NCBI RefSeq assembly: GCF_900100925.1
Contig: NZ_FNKO01000001.1
Span: forward strand, 992,001 to 1,056,000
Origin: Actinopolyspora saharensis
GTDB taxonomy: Bacteria > Actinomycetota > Actinomycetes > Mycobacteriales > Pseudonocardiaceae
Reading direction: 5' to 3'
Length of the DNA stretch: 64,000 nt
Each line of letters begins with the position of its first letter. Within the stretch, counting starts at the first letter, position 1. Under the pieces are notes generated by a model that saw only the letters and a program-made list of their open reading frames with translations, made no database searches and was not told where the DNA came from. The position numbers and the translations under genes are program-made. Of the stretch, positions 1 to 8,404 are shown one piece after another.

Positions 1-110
1 ATGGGGTGCGTGTCGTGGGGGTGGATCACGTCTCCCGCTTCGGCGAGGACGTTCCCCGGCTCCGCGGAGAACCTGCCGAAGGTCGGTGTGGTGATCAGGA
101 TCGAGGACAT
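1..110 (-). CDS. Partial NAD-dependent 2-hydroxyacid dehydrogenase (N-terminus only)
   Basis: Only the first 36 codons are in the window; the gene continues leftward past base 1. The ATG at 110 opens a frame beginning MSSILITTPTFGRFS, which resembles the first beta strand of phosphoglycerate dehydrogenase-like D-2-hydroxyacid dehydrogenases. There is no stop in the visible part. It lies 103 bp downstream of the aldolase gene on the same strand, so it is probably the last visible member of the leftward acid-sugar operon, where an oxidation of a hydroxy acid would fit. The identification rests on a short stretch and could be wrong in substrate or even in subfamily. Confidence 0.55.
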   Translation of the reverse strand, partial: MSSILITTPTFGRFSAEPGNVLAEAGDVIHPHDTHP

Positions 111-213
111 GGTGACAACTCCGTACGTGTACCGGCGCGTACCGGATGGGGGAGTTCCTGCGTGGAGCGTGCGCGGTCGACTCGGCCGTGCCGGCCACCG
201 CGCCCGCTCCGGT

Positions 214-975
214 TCACGACCGAGCGGCGTCGAGGTGTTCGGCCGCTGTGTTCTCCAGGTGCACCAGGTCGGAGGCGATGCTGGCGAAGGTGTAGCCCTC
301 GGCCAGTCGGCGTGCTGCGGTCGCGCCGTTCGGGGTGTGCACGCCTGCCGCGATGCCCGCCCGCTCGGCCGACTCCCTGATGTCGGTCACTGCCTGCTCG
401 AACACCTCGCTGACGGACTGGTCCCCGGGGAACGCGCCGCCCACCGCCAGGCACAGGTCGGAGGGGCCGACGTAGACGCCGTCCAGCCCGGGGGTCGCGC
501 AGATCTCCTGGAGGTTGTCCAGCGCCCGGGCGGTTTCGATCATCGCGAGCACCGTCGTGCCGGAGTTCGCTTCGGCGGGTTCGGGTCCGATGCGCAGCCC
601 GGAGCGCATCGGGCCGTAGGAGCGGCTCCCCTGCGGCGGGTAGCGCGTGGCGTCCACGGCCGCGGCGGCGTCGGCGGGCGTGTCGATCAGCGGCACGATG
701 ACCCCGGCCGCGCCGGCGTCGAGCGCCCGTCCGATCACGGCGGGGTCGTTGGACTCGACCCGGACGAGTCCGACTGCTCGCCCGCCGGCGTCCACGGCCA
801 TCATGCCGTTGAGGATGCCGGAGTAGCCCACGAGCCCGTGCTGGCCGTCGATGGCCACGTAGTCGTACCCGAGCCGCCCGATGCGCTCGGTGGCGATCGG
901 GGCGTCCAGCACGGACCAGTATCCGATGAGCCGTTCCCTGGCACGGATTTTTCGTGCGAATTCCGCGGTGTTCAC
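214..975 (-). CDS. HpcH/HpaI-family class II aldolase
   Basis: The 253-residue product matches the metal-dependent HpcH/HpaI aldolase family, which cleaves or forms 2-keto-3-deoxy acids with pyruvate as the common fragment. Visible motifs include IDGQHG (base histidine), VRVES (substrate-binding Arg), MIETARAL and VGPSDLC (metal-binding Glu and Asp). The GTG at 975 was chosen because AGGAAAGGA lies just upstream and the protein then begins at the usual family position. The gene follows the Nramp-like transporter by 65 bp and precedes the hydroxyacid dehydrogenase. In this setting it probably cleaves a keto-deoxy sugar acid; the exact substrate cannot be told from sequence. Confidence 0.85.
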   Translation of the reverse strand: MNTAEFARKIRARERLIGYWSVLDAPIATERIGRLGYDYVAIDGQHGLVGYSGILNGMMAVDAGGRAVGLVRVESNDPAVIGRALDAGAAGVIVPLIDTPADAAAAVDATRYPPQGSRSYGPMRSGLRIGPEPAEANSGTTVLAMIETARALDNLQEICATPGLDGVYVGPSDLCLAVGGAFPGDQSVSEVFEQAVTDIRESAERAGIAAGVHTPNGATAARRLAEGYTFASIASDLVHLENTAAEHLDAARS

Positions 976-1040
976 AGCTGTTCCTTTCCTTTGCGGAGTG
1001 CCCGTCGGAGGGGGCTTGTCGGGCGCGCGTGACCCGGGGA

Positions 1041-2438
1041 TCAGCCGCCCAGGTTCACGATGCTGAGGACCAGCTCGTAGGTCGCCCAGAGTCCTACCGC
1101 GCCGATGAGAACCAGGATCGTGGTCTGCCACCACTTGTTGACGTGCGACCGCGGCATGAGATCGCGCCGCGTGGTCATGACGATCAGGCCGATTATCACC
1201 GCGGGAACCGTCAGCACGTTGACGGAGTTGCCCATCAGGGTGAGCACGACCATCCCGGGCATGACCGGCAGGGAGAAGACGAGGGGCACCGTCATGATGA
1301 CGGTGAAGATCACCCAGAAGAGGCGGTCGTGCAGGAAGAGTTCCTTGTGGTTCAATTCCGCGCTCGGGTGCGCCGCCCTGATGCGCTCGGCCCTGGCCGG
1401 GCGGGACTTGTGCAGCGATTCGGTGAACATGCGCACGAAGACCCGTGGCTGGGTGACGATGTTGTTGAACACCGTGAAGAACACCGCGCACCACATGATG
1501 GACGGACCGGCCGGGCCGATCGCCTTCTCCATCATGAGGGCGAGTCCGTCCGCCGAGGACACGCCCTGGCCGGTGCCGTGCAGGGTTTCCGCGGCCACGA
1601 CCCAGACGGCCAGCACGAGCCCGAACATCACCAGCGTGCCGAAGCGCAGGTCGAGTCGCTGCAACTTGCGGTAGCCGCTTCCGCGCCACCCCTTCTCGTG
1701 CATGAGGTAGGGGTAGAGCAGGTTCGCCGCGGAGCCGCCGACCGCGCCGATGAGTCCCACGGCGGTGCTGGCCGCGGTGATGTAGCCCGCTTCTCCCGGG
1801 GGCATTTCGAACAGCAGCCCGCCGAACAGCTTCCCGAAGTCGACACCGGTTCCCACCAGGGCGACGAGGAAGCTGATCACGAGAACGCCCATGGTGATCT
1901 GCGCGACGATCTCCAGGGCTCGGTAGTGCCCGCTCCGGCGGGAGGCGAGCCACAGCGCCGCCACCATGGTGGGAACGGCCCAGAGGAAGGTGCCCCACTG
2001 CCCCAGGGCGACCACTCCGGTGAACAGGTGGTCCAGTGCCGTTCCCGCGGCGATCAGCAGGAAGGACACGTAGATGAATCCGAGCACGCAGGTGGTGGCT
2101 CCGATGTACATCGGGAATCCGCGCCACACGCGTCCGTAGCCGTCGAGTATCGTCTCGTCGCCGACGCTGTTGCACAGCTGGTACCGGGACATCGTCGAGA
2201 CGATGAAGTACCGCGACAGAATCGCGATCAGCAGTGTCCAGATCAGCGCGTATCCGAAATTGGACCCCGATACCGAGGCGCTGATGAAATCCCCCGTTCC
2301 CAGCCAGGACACGACCACGACGATGCCGGGGCCCAGACTCCTGACGTATTCGGAGAACTTGGTGGGCGGGGAGGCCGGGGTCGTTTCGGTGGGCACCGTG
2401 CCGACGGGAGGTTCTTGTGGTGGGGTGTCGTTGCGCAT
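1041..2438 (-). CDS. Nramp-like (APC-fold) membrane transporter lacking canonical metal motifs
   Basis: This 465-residue protein has about eleven hydrophobic segments and the general layout of the Nramp/SLC11 family, starting with SLGPGIVVVVSWLGTGDF. In true Mn/Fe transporters the first helix carries DPGN and the sixth carries an A-x-x-M-P-H type motif. Here the first is GTGD, and the region matching helix 6 reads GAVGGSAANLLYPYL with no methionine or histidine. The usual divalent metal site therefore appears absent. It lies between a sialidase-like gene and an aldolase in a sugar-acid operon, so it may import an organic acid or sugar acid rather than a metal. That substrate is inference from context only. 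Confidence 0.75.
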   Translation of the reverse strand: MRNDTPPQEPPVGTVPTETTPASPPTKFSEYVRSLGPGIVVVVSWLGTGDFISASVSGSNFGYALIWTLLIAILSRYFIVSTMSRYQLCNSVGDETILDGYGRVWRGFPMYIGATTCVLGFIYVSFLLIAAGTALDHLFTGVVALGQWGTFLWAVPTMVAALWLASRRSGHYRALEIVAQITMGVLVISFLVALVGTGVDFGKLFGGLLFEMPPGEAGYITAASTAVGLIGAVGGSAANLLYPYLMHEKGWRGSGYRKLQRLDLRFGTLVMFGLVLAVWVVAAETLHGTGQGVSSADGLALMMEKAIGPAGPSIMWCAVFFTVFNNIVTQPRVFVRMFTESLHKSRPARAERIRAAHPSAELNHKELFLHDRLFWVIFTVIMTVPLVFSLPVMPGMVVLTLMGNSVNVLTVPAVIIGLIVMTTRRDLMPRSHVNKWWQTTILVLIGAVGLWATYELVLSIVNLGG

Positions 2439-2463
2439 AGTGGTTCCAATGCGGTGTGGGCCG

Positions 2464-3600
2464 CTAGGTGAAGACCTGGTCGGGCGTCAGGCGCACGTGC
2501 TTGATGGCCTGTCGGAAGCGGGTGAACGCGATGTGCAGCGCACCGTCGGGGGTCTGGGTCACCGACGGGTAGGAGAGCTCCCGGTTCACGCCGTTCCGCG
2601 AGTCGTTGGTCAGGCAGTAGCCGTCGCCGGTCTCGATGTCGTGCCGGAAGGGCCAGGTCTTGCCGTTGTCCGGGGAGAGGGCCAGCGTCAGCGGAGCGCG
2701 CGGAGCGCCCCAGAACGCCAGCCCCGGAGGTTCCTCCTCGGCGGTTTCCCCGGAGTCCTGGTTGATCTCGTCGTACAGCGAGGTGCGGCGCGCGGTGGCG
2801 TCCGCGGCGCTGCTCGCGTTGTAGACCAGCGCCAGTCCGCCGTCGCGCAGTGGCGTCAGCTGGATCGAGGAGTTGTTGTTCGGCAGTTCGGTGGGCTCGG
2901 GAGGGGTCCAGTTCGCTCCGTCGGTGGAGCGGCTGGCGTGTATGGCGTCGGCCTGCCTGCGGCGGAACAGCGCCAGCAGTCCGTCGTCGGCGGTGCGGAC
3001 GATGTTCATGTGCACGCATCCCGTGCTGTCCGGGACGTCGTGGTGCTGCCACGTCGCCCCCTCGTCGTCGGAGACGAGGACCGCGCTGGTGTCGTGATCA
3101 CCTCGCCACTTGCCGCGCTCCGGGCGCACGCAGTGGAAGACCGGCAGCAGCCAGCGTCCCGAGTCCAGCACCACGAGCGGTTGCCGGATGAAGACGCCCC
3201 GCGATCCGCTCGCCGGGACGAGCGTGCGCGCGGGGCCCCAGGTGTGCCCGGAGTCGTGCGAGACGCGCACCCGGACCTCGGCGGTGTCCTGGTCTCCCGC
3301 GTGCTGCGCGGTGTAGAGCAGCCAGAGCTCGCCGCGCGGTGTCGGGAAGAGCACGGGGTTCTGCTCGGAGTGGTGCGGGTCGGCGGAGATGCGTTCGGGC
3401 CTGCTCCACGTTCCGTCGGGGCGGAATCGCGCGAACCAGATGTCGATGTCCGACATGCCCTCCTGGGTTCCCGCGAACCACGCGCAGCCCAGGTCACCGT
3501 TCGGCAGGGGCATCAGGTTGGCGGCGTGGGACTGGGGAGCGGGGGCGGTCAGGAGGGCCGTGCGGTGGTTTCGTTCCTCCGCGGGGCCGGAAGCGTCCAC
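2464..3600 (-). CDS. Sialidase-family (BNR repeat) beta-propeller protein
   Basis: The 378-residue product carries several Asp-box repeats: SHDSGHTWGP, SDDEGATW, STDGANW and SPDNGKTW. These are typical of the six-bladed exo-alpha-sialidase fold (BNR_2 type). The start is a GTG at 3600, with no signal peptide, so the protein is predicted to be cytoplasmic. It is 25 bp from the upstream aldo/keto reductase and 26 bp from the downstream transporter, so all three are probably co-transcribed. Because the neighbours act on sugar acids and no sialic acid lyase or kinase is present, it is more likely a glycosidase or hydrolase for another acidic sugar than a classical neuraminidase. Confidence 0.75.
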   Translation of the reverse strand: MDASGPAEERNHRTALLTAPAPQSHAANLMPLPNGDLGCAWFAGTQEGMSDIDIWFARFRPDGTWSRPERISADPHHSEQNPVLFPTPRGELWLLYTAQHAGDQDTAEVRVRVSHDSGHTWGPARTLVPASGSRGVFIRQPLVVLDSGRWLLPVFHCVRPERGKWRGDHDTSAVLVSDDEGATWQHHDVPDSTGCVHMNIVRTADDGLLALFRRRQADAIHASRSTDGANWTPPEPTELPNNNSSIQLTPLRDGGLALVYNASSAADATARRTSLYDEINQDSGETAEEEPPGLAFWGAPRAPLTLALSPDNGKTWPFRHDIETGDGYCLTNDSRNGVNRELSYPSVTQTPDGALHIAFTRFRQAIKHVRLTPDQVFT

Positions 3601-3624
3601 GGGTGCTCCTCTGCTGGACGGGAT

Positions 3625-4599
3625 TCAGCGGTTGTAAGCGGGCATCGGGCCGCGCAGCGTTTTGCCCACCTCGTCGCACGCCGCCGCGACGTCGCGCGGC
3701 AGCGCTCCCGCGCGCACCGCGTTCAGATTGCTCGTCAGCTGCTTCTCGCTGGAGGCGCCGAGCAGCAGCGCGTCGGTGGTGGGTTGGCCCAGCAGCCAGC
3801 GCAGCGCCAGCTCGGGCATGGTCAGCCCCGCGCCCGCGGCGATCTCGTGGAGTCGGTCCACCGCCTCGAACAGCTCGGGATTCCAGTAGCGCTCGGTGTA
3901 CATCCCGGCCAGTCGTGAGTCGCCGAAGCGTCCCGCACCGGGGGTGCTGGAGAAGTGGTGCCTGCCGGTCAGCAGCCCTCCGGCCAGGGGGTTGTACACC
4001 ATCGTGGACAGCCCGATGGTGGTGGCGAACTCGGTGTACTCCTCTTCCACGCGCCTGGCCAGCAGGTTGTGCAGTTGCTGGGCCACGCGGGGGCGGGGTG
4101 CGCCGAGCAGGTCGGCGGTCCTGTTGATCTCCGCGATCTGCCAGGCGGCGAAGTTGGACACCCCCAGCGCGCCGATCCGGCCCTCGGTCACGAGCTCGGA
4201 GGCCGTGGACAGCGTTTCGTCCAGGGGAGTGGCGCGGTCGGGCTGGTGCAGGTAGAGCACGTCGATGTGCTCGACCCCGAGTCGTTCGAGGCTGCCGCGC
4301 ACGCAGGCCCGCAGCGCCGGTGCCGACAGCGGCGGGTGCTCGCCCGCGTCGGGGTGCGGTATGCCCACCTTGGTCGCCAGCGTGACCCGGTTCCTGCGGT
4401 GGGCCAGCAGTTCACCGAGCATCTCCTCGGCGGCTCCGCCGGAGTAGCCGTTGGCCGTGTCGATGTCGGTGACACCGGATTCCAGTGCGGTGTCGAGCAT
4501 TCGCGCGGCGCCGGTGCGGTCCACGGTGTCGCCGAAGTTCATCGTTCCCAGCACCGGCTGCGTTCCCGTTCTCGACGAGGTGGCGGGTTCGGTGTTCAA
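3625..4599 (-). CDS. Aldo/keto reductase
   Basis: This 324-residue NAD(P)H-dependent oxidoreductase has the aldo/keto reductase (beta/alpha)8 barrel. The catalytic tetrad is recognisable: Asp and Tyr in DIDTANGYSGG, Lys in TLATKVG and His in VLYLHQPDR. The IGALGVSNF motif is also present. The start is a TTG at 4599 supported by AAGGAG about ten bases upstream. As first gene of the leftward operon it probably reduces or oxidises a sugar or sugar-acid intermediate released by the sialidase-like enzyme. The substrate is not deducible. Confidence 0.85.
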   Translation of the reverse strand: MNTEPATSSRTGTQPVLGTMNFGDTVDRTGAARMLDTALESGVTDIDTANGYSGGAAEEMLGELLAHRRNRVTLATKVGIPHPDAGEHPPLSAPALRACVRGSLERLGVEHIDVLYLHQPDRATPLDETLSTASELVTEGRIGALGVSNFAAWQIAEINRTADLLGAPRPRVAQQLHNLLARRVEEEYTEFATTIGLSTMVYNPLAGGLLTGRHHFSSTPGAGRFGDSRLAGMYTERYWNPELFEAVDRLHEIAAGAGLTMPELALRWLLGQPTTDALLLGASSEKQLTSNLNAVRAGALPRDVAAACDEVGKTLRGPMPAYNR

Positions 4600-5225
4600 C
4601 GGATTCTCACTCCTTGGTGAAGAGGCTGCGGTGGCCGGAGTCGACCGGCCTCGGGGGCGGTGTTGTCGCCGGTGGATTCCCCGGCAGCGCGGCGGGGCCC
4701 GGTGGAGCGCGCTCGCCGCGCGGGGCGGATCCGCCCGGTTGCCCCGTCCCTCGTGGTGCGCACGGTCGTGCCTCGGAGCGCCCGGTCTCGCGGTGGCGGA
4801 GAGCTCCGGTCAGCGCTCGTCGGCGGCGATAACCGCCTGATGCGAGGTCACGTCGCGTGCTTGCCCGGTCGGGGCCGTGAACGCTGCTGCCGGAGCGGTC
4901 CGGACGCGGCGAGGGCGTCCGGGCGGTGGCGTGTCCGGAGGGGGTGGCCCGAGGCCTTCACCGCGGAACCGGGCGGAGCGGGGTGGGCTCGCCTGTCACG
5001 CGGGTTCGGTCGAGTTCGTGGTTCGGTCATCGTTGACCTTTCGTCGTGCTGCACCGGAACCGCGAGCTCCGGTGTTGCGTGGAACACTCTGGCACGATTG
5101 CGTGTTTCATGCAACTGCCGTAGCGTGATTCGCGCAGTAAGCGGGAGGTCGGAGCGAGGATCCCCCCGGCCTTCCCGGCCGGGCTCGTGTCCCGGCGAGT
5201 GTTCGCGCACGGGAGGAAACGCCTA
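4600..5225. promoter_or_regulatory. Divergent intergenic control region of the acid-sugar locus
   Basis: This 626-bp stretch separates the leftward operon (TTG start at 4599) from the rightward kinase (GTG at 5226). I find no convincing gene in it. It carries a good ribosome-binding site, GGGAGGAAAC, just before 5226. It also carries an imperfect palindrome at 5098-5114, TTGCGTG-TTT-CATGCAA, with a further TTGCGTG half-site at 5075-5081. These are the best operator candidates, most likely for the DeoR-family regulator encoded at 7504. No clear -35/-10 pair could be assigned with confidence. Confidence 0.5.
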
Positions 5226-6479
5226 GTGGGGAAGTCGGCTTTTTCCGGGGTTCTCGCCCTGGCGGACGACTTGTCGGGGGCGGCGGAGACGGCGGTGCTG
5301 CTGTCCGGCGACCGTCCGGCTCGGATCGAGCTGAGCTCGGTGGAGCGCTCCACTTTTGCGCGAAATGCGCAAAATTTCTCCTCGCGGGAGTGCGAACGCG
5401 ATCCGCGGGCGCCGCTGGTTCTCGATCTGGACTCGCGTCAGGCCTGTCCGGACAGGGCCGAGCGCGCGGTCCGCGAGACCCTCCGCGCGCACGACGCGAG
5501 CGGTGCGCCGGTGTTCTTCAAGATCGACTCCCTGGCGCGCGGCAACGTGGGCGCCGTGGTCCGGGCCGCCGACGGCCCCGTGGTGCTCGCTCCGGCGCTG
5601 CCGGTGGGTGGGCGCACGGTCCGGGACGGGGTGATCCACGTGCACGGACTGCCCCTGCACCGAACCGAGCTGTGGCGCGCCGAGGCCGCGCTGCCCGCGG
5701 AAAGCCTCGCGGCGGCCGTGGCTCCCAGCGCCTGTCGCACGCTGGGGCTGGACACCGTCCGCTCCGGTGAGCTGAGCGCGGCCCTGGCCGACTGCACCGG
5801 TGCGGGGCTGGTGGCCGTCTGCGACGCGGAGACGGACGCCGACCTCGACGCGGTGGTCGCCGCGACCGCCGCGCTGCCGGAGGCGCGGCTGGTCGGCAGC
5901 GGTGGGCTGGCGGGAGCGCTCGGCCGGGCAGCCCACCCGGCCCGGGAACCGGCTGGATCTCCCTCCGCTGGGCGGGAGGACTTCGGCAACGCCCTGCTGG
6001 TGGTGGTCGGTACCGCGGACCCCGGGGCCGCCGAGCAGGTGCGCGGGCTGGTCGCCGCCGGGGCGGAGCCGGTCGAGGTCGACGCGGCCGACGCGACGAG
6101 CGGGGAGTCCGCCGAGATCGCCGCGCGGGTCTCGGCGGGGCTGCGCCGGGGACCCGTGGTGGTCACCTCCCGGTTGGGCGGTGAGATCGCGGAGGGACGG
6201 TCCCGCGAGTTCGTGCAACTGCTCGCCGATACCGCGCGCCGGGCCGTGGCGTGCGGCGAGGAACCGGTCGATCTCGTGCTGACCGGCGGGGAGACCGCGC
6301 GCAGGGTGCTCGAAGCCGTCGGGGTCGACGCGCTGTTCCCGCGCGGCCAGGTGCACCACGGCGCCGTGCACAGCCACACCCCCGAGGGCACGTCGGTGGT
6401 GACGCGCCCGGGAAGTTTCGGCGGCCCGGACAGCCTCGTCCGGATCGTCGAGTACCTACGTTCTACTTCGGAAGGCTGA
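5226..6479 (+). CDS. Four-carbon acid sugar kinase (DUF1537 family)
   Basis: The 417-residue product belongs to the DUF1537/OtnK-DtnK family, ATP-dependent kinases that phosphorylate D-threonate, D-erythronate or related acids at O4. The N-terminal part shows LALADDLSGAAE (the family's DDxTGA-like substrate motif) and FFKIDSLARGN. The C-terminal nucleotide-binding part shows VVVGTADPGAAEQ and LVLTGGETARRVLEA. The GTG at 5226 has a GGAGG site at ideal spacing. The gene is separated by one base from the pdxA2-type gene, the classic partner that oxidises and decarboxylates the 4-phospho acid. A later ligand test would be needed to tell threonate from erythronate or another acid. Confidence 0.85.
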   Translation: MGKSAFSGVLALADDLSGAAETAVLLSGDRPARIELSSVERSTFARNAQNFSSRECERDPRAPLVLDLDSRQACPDRAERAVRETLRAHDASGAPVFFKIDSLARGNVGAVVRAADGPVVLAPALPVGGRTVRDGVIHVHGLPLHRTELWRAEAALPAESLAAAVAPSACRTLGLDTVRSGELSAALADCTGAGLVAVCDAETDADLDAVVAATAALPEARLVGSGGLAGALGRAAHPAREPAGSPSAGREDFGNALLVVVGTADPGAAEQVRGLVAAGAEPVEVDAADATSGESAEIAARVSAGLRRGPVVVTSRLGGEIAEGRSREFVQLLADTARRAVACGEEPVDLVLTGGETARRVLEAVGVDALFPRGQVHHGAVHSHTPEGTSVVTRPGSFGGPDSLVRIVEYLRSTSEG

Positions 6480-6480
6480 T

Positions 6481-7482
6481 ATGAGTACTGCTCACACCCC
6501 GTTGATCGCCGTGACCATGGGAGACGGGGCCGGCGTGGGCCCGGAGGTCATCGTCGGGGCGTTGCTCGACGAGTCGGTCACCGCTCGGTGCCGCCCGATC
6601 GTGCTCGGAGACGTCGCTCGGCTGCGCCGCGCCGCCGAGGTGACGGGCAGTCGTGTCGAGGTCGTGGCCGTGGATTCCGTCGCGGAGTCCGTCTTCGCGT
6701 TCGGGCGGATCAACGTGATCGACCCCGGTCTGCTCCCTCCCGACCTGCCGTGGGGCGAGGTCTCACCGGTGGCCGGCGATGCCGCCTATCAGTACGTGCG
6801 CTTGGCGAGCGAGCTCGCCCTGCGCGGCGAGGTGCGGGGAATCTGCACCGCGCCGCTGAACAAGGAGGCGCTGCACGCCGCCGGGCACCTGTACCCGGGC
6901 CACACCGAGCTCCTGGCGCAGCTGACCGGTACCGAGGAGGTGTCGATGATGCTGTCGACGCCGAAGGTGAAGGTCGTGCACGTGACCACCCACATCGGAC
7001 TGATCGACGCCGTGGAGCGGATAGAGCCCGGTCTGGTCGAGCGCACCGTCCTGCGCGGCTACCGGGCGATCCGGGGCTCCGGTGTGTCCGCGCCGCGGAT
7101 CGGGGTCTGCGGGATCAACCCCCACGCGGGGGAGAACGGGCTGTTCGGGTACCGGGAGGAGGAGGGCAAGATCGTGCCCGCCGTGGAGAAGCTGCGGTCC
7201 GACGGCGTGGACGTCCACGGCCCGCTCCCGGCGGACACGGCTTTCTTTCTGGCCAGCCGGGGCGACTACGATCTGATCGTGGCGATGTACCACGACCAGG
7301 GCCACGCTCCGGTCAAGCTGCTGGGGATCGAGGCGGGGGTGAACGTGACCGTGGGACTTCCGGTCATCCGGACCTCGGTGGACCACGGCACGGCGTTCGA
7401 CATCGCGGGTACCGGAAAGGCGGATGTGGACAGCATGATCGAGGCGCTGAATCAGGCGGCCGAGCTGTCCGCGGCCGTGTGA
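6481..7482 (+). CDS. pdxA2: PdxA2-type 4-phospho-threonate/erythronate dehydrogenase
   Basis: This 333-residue protein is a PdxA-family NAD-dependent dehydrogenase. It starts ITPLIAVTMGDGAGVGPE-like and carries the metal-ligand histidines in YPGHTELLA, NPHAGENG and AMYHDQGHAPVK. In pyridoxine synthesis PdxA oxidises 4-hydroxythreonine-4-phosphate. The PdxA2 branch, found beside DUF1537 kinases, converts 4-phospho-D-threonate or D-erythronate to dihydroxyacetone phosphate and CO2. The one-base gap to the kinase and the following DeoR regulator strongly favour the catabolic role. A housekeeping PdxA role is unlikely in this context. Confidence 0.85.
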   Translation: MSTAHTPLIAVTMGDGAGVGPEVIVGALLDESVTARCRPIVLGDVARLRRAAEVTGSRVEVVAVDSVAESVFAFGRINVIDPGLLPPDLPWGEVSPVAGDAAYQYVRLASELALRGEVRGICTAPLNKEALHAAGHLYPGHTELLAQLTGTEEVSMMLSTPKVKVVHVTTHIGLIDAVERIEPGLVERTVLRGYRAIRGSGVSAPRIGVCGINPHAGENGLFGYREEEGKIVPAVEKLRSDGVDVHGPLPADTAFFLASRGDYDLIVAMYHDQGHAPVKLLGIEAGVNVTVGLPVIRTSVDHGTAFDIAGTGKADVDSMIEALNQAAELSAAV

Positions 7483-7503
7483 GGCGGACTGGGGAGGAAG
7501 ACG

Positions 7504-8268
7504 ATGTCCCGTGAATCCCGGGAACGACGGTCCGCCATCGTGCGCATGGCGACCACCTCGGGGCTGGCCAGCGTCGACGAGCTGTCGAGCACTTTCGGGG
7601 TGACCGCCTCGACGATCCGCCGCGATCTGGCTCAACTCGAGTCGGCGGGACAGCTGGCGCGCACGTACGGCGGCGCCATGCCGGTGGGGCCGGGGCAGGA
7701 GGTCTCGCTGCGCCAGCGCAGCGGTGAGTCCTTCGAGGCCAAGCGCGCCATCGCCGAGTGGGCGGCCGAGCGGATACGCCCCGGGGAGTCGGTGCTGCTC
7801 GACTCCGGTTCCACCACGGGGGCGCTCGGTCGCGAGTTGCGCGGCGCGCGGGACGTCACCGTGGTGACCACGGGGCTGACGGTGTTGCAGGAGCTGGCCG
7901 ATTCGGAGCTGCACGTCGAGTGCCTGGGCGGGACGCTGCGCCACGTCAGCCAGGGGTTCGTCGGGCCGCTGGCCGAGGCGGCCCTGGAGCGCATGACGTT
8001 CGACCGGGTGTTCCTCGGGGCGGACGGCGTCGTCGCCGACGAGGGGATCTGCGAGGCGGATCTGCAGCAGACCAGGCTCAAGGAGATCATGGCTCGGCGG
8101 GCCGAGCACGTCTACGTGCTGGTGCACGCCGCCAAGCTCGGGCGACGCCCGTTCCACGCGTGGGCGCGGCTTCCGCGGCGGTGGACGCTGGTCACCGACG
8201 CGGAGGCCGACGCCGCCTCCCTCGCTCCGTTCGAGGAGCAGGGGGTGGAGGTCGCCATCGCCGACTGA
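7504..8268 (+). CDS. DeoR-family transcriptional regulator
   Basis: The 254-residue protein has an N-terminal DeoR winged helix (RRSAIVRMATTSGLASVDEL, then VTASTIRRDLAQLE as recognition helix). A C-terminal DeoRC sugar-phosphate sensor domain follows, with LLDSGSTTGALGREL and the family's VFLGADGV segment. It is the third gene after kinase and dehydrogenase, 21 bp downstream, preceded by GGGGAGGAAG. It most likely represses the locus and is relieved by a phosphorylated acid-sugar intermediate. The candidate operator is the TTGCGTG palindrome at 5098-5114; that link is inferred. Confidence 0.88.
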   Translation: MSRESRERRSAIVRMATTSGLASVDELSSTFGVTASTIRRDLAQLESAGQLARTYGGAMPVGPGQEVSLRQRSGESFEAKRAIAEWAAERIRPGESVLLDSGSTTGALGRELRGARDVTVVTTGLTVLQELADSELHVECLGGTLRHVSQGFVGPLAEAALERMTFDRVFLGADGVVADEGICEADLQQTRLKEIMARRAEHVYVLVHAAKLGRRPFHAWARLPRRWTLVTDAEADAASLAPFEEQGVEVAIAD

Positions 8269-8404
8269 AGTGGTGCTCCGACGGCACCCGGGCCGGGGAC
8301 ACGCGGAGGGCACGGCCACCGCCCCGGCGGGCCGAGCGGGCGACGGCGAGAAGGTGCTCTCCGCGCGTGGTTCCGCCGTCGGGCGTTCCGGCGGTGTGCT
8401 CGGG

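Noticed and set aside
1..1032. Long plus-strand open frame opposite the aldolase
   Set aside because: It is the GC-rich shadow of the minus-strand aldolase and dehydrogenase genes; its protein is Arg/Gly/His-rich with no family motif.
954..2471. 505-codon plus-strand frame opposite the Nramp-like gene
   Set aside because: Low-complexity His/Gln/Arg-rich composition typical of antisense frames; the minus-strand transporter has clear membrane segments.
4848..5210. 120-codon minus-strand frame in the divergent control region
   Set aside because: No family motif, Arg/Pro-rich composition, and it overlaps the best operator candidates; treated as non-coding.
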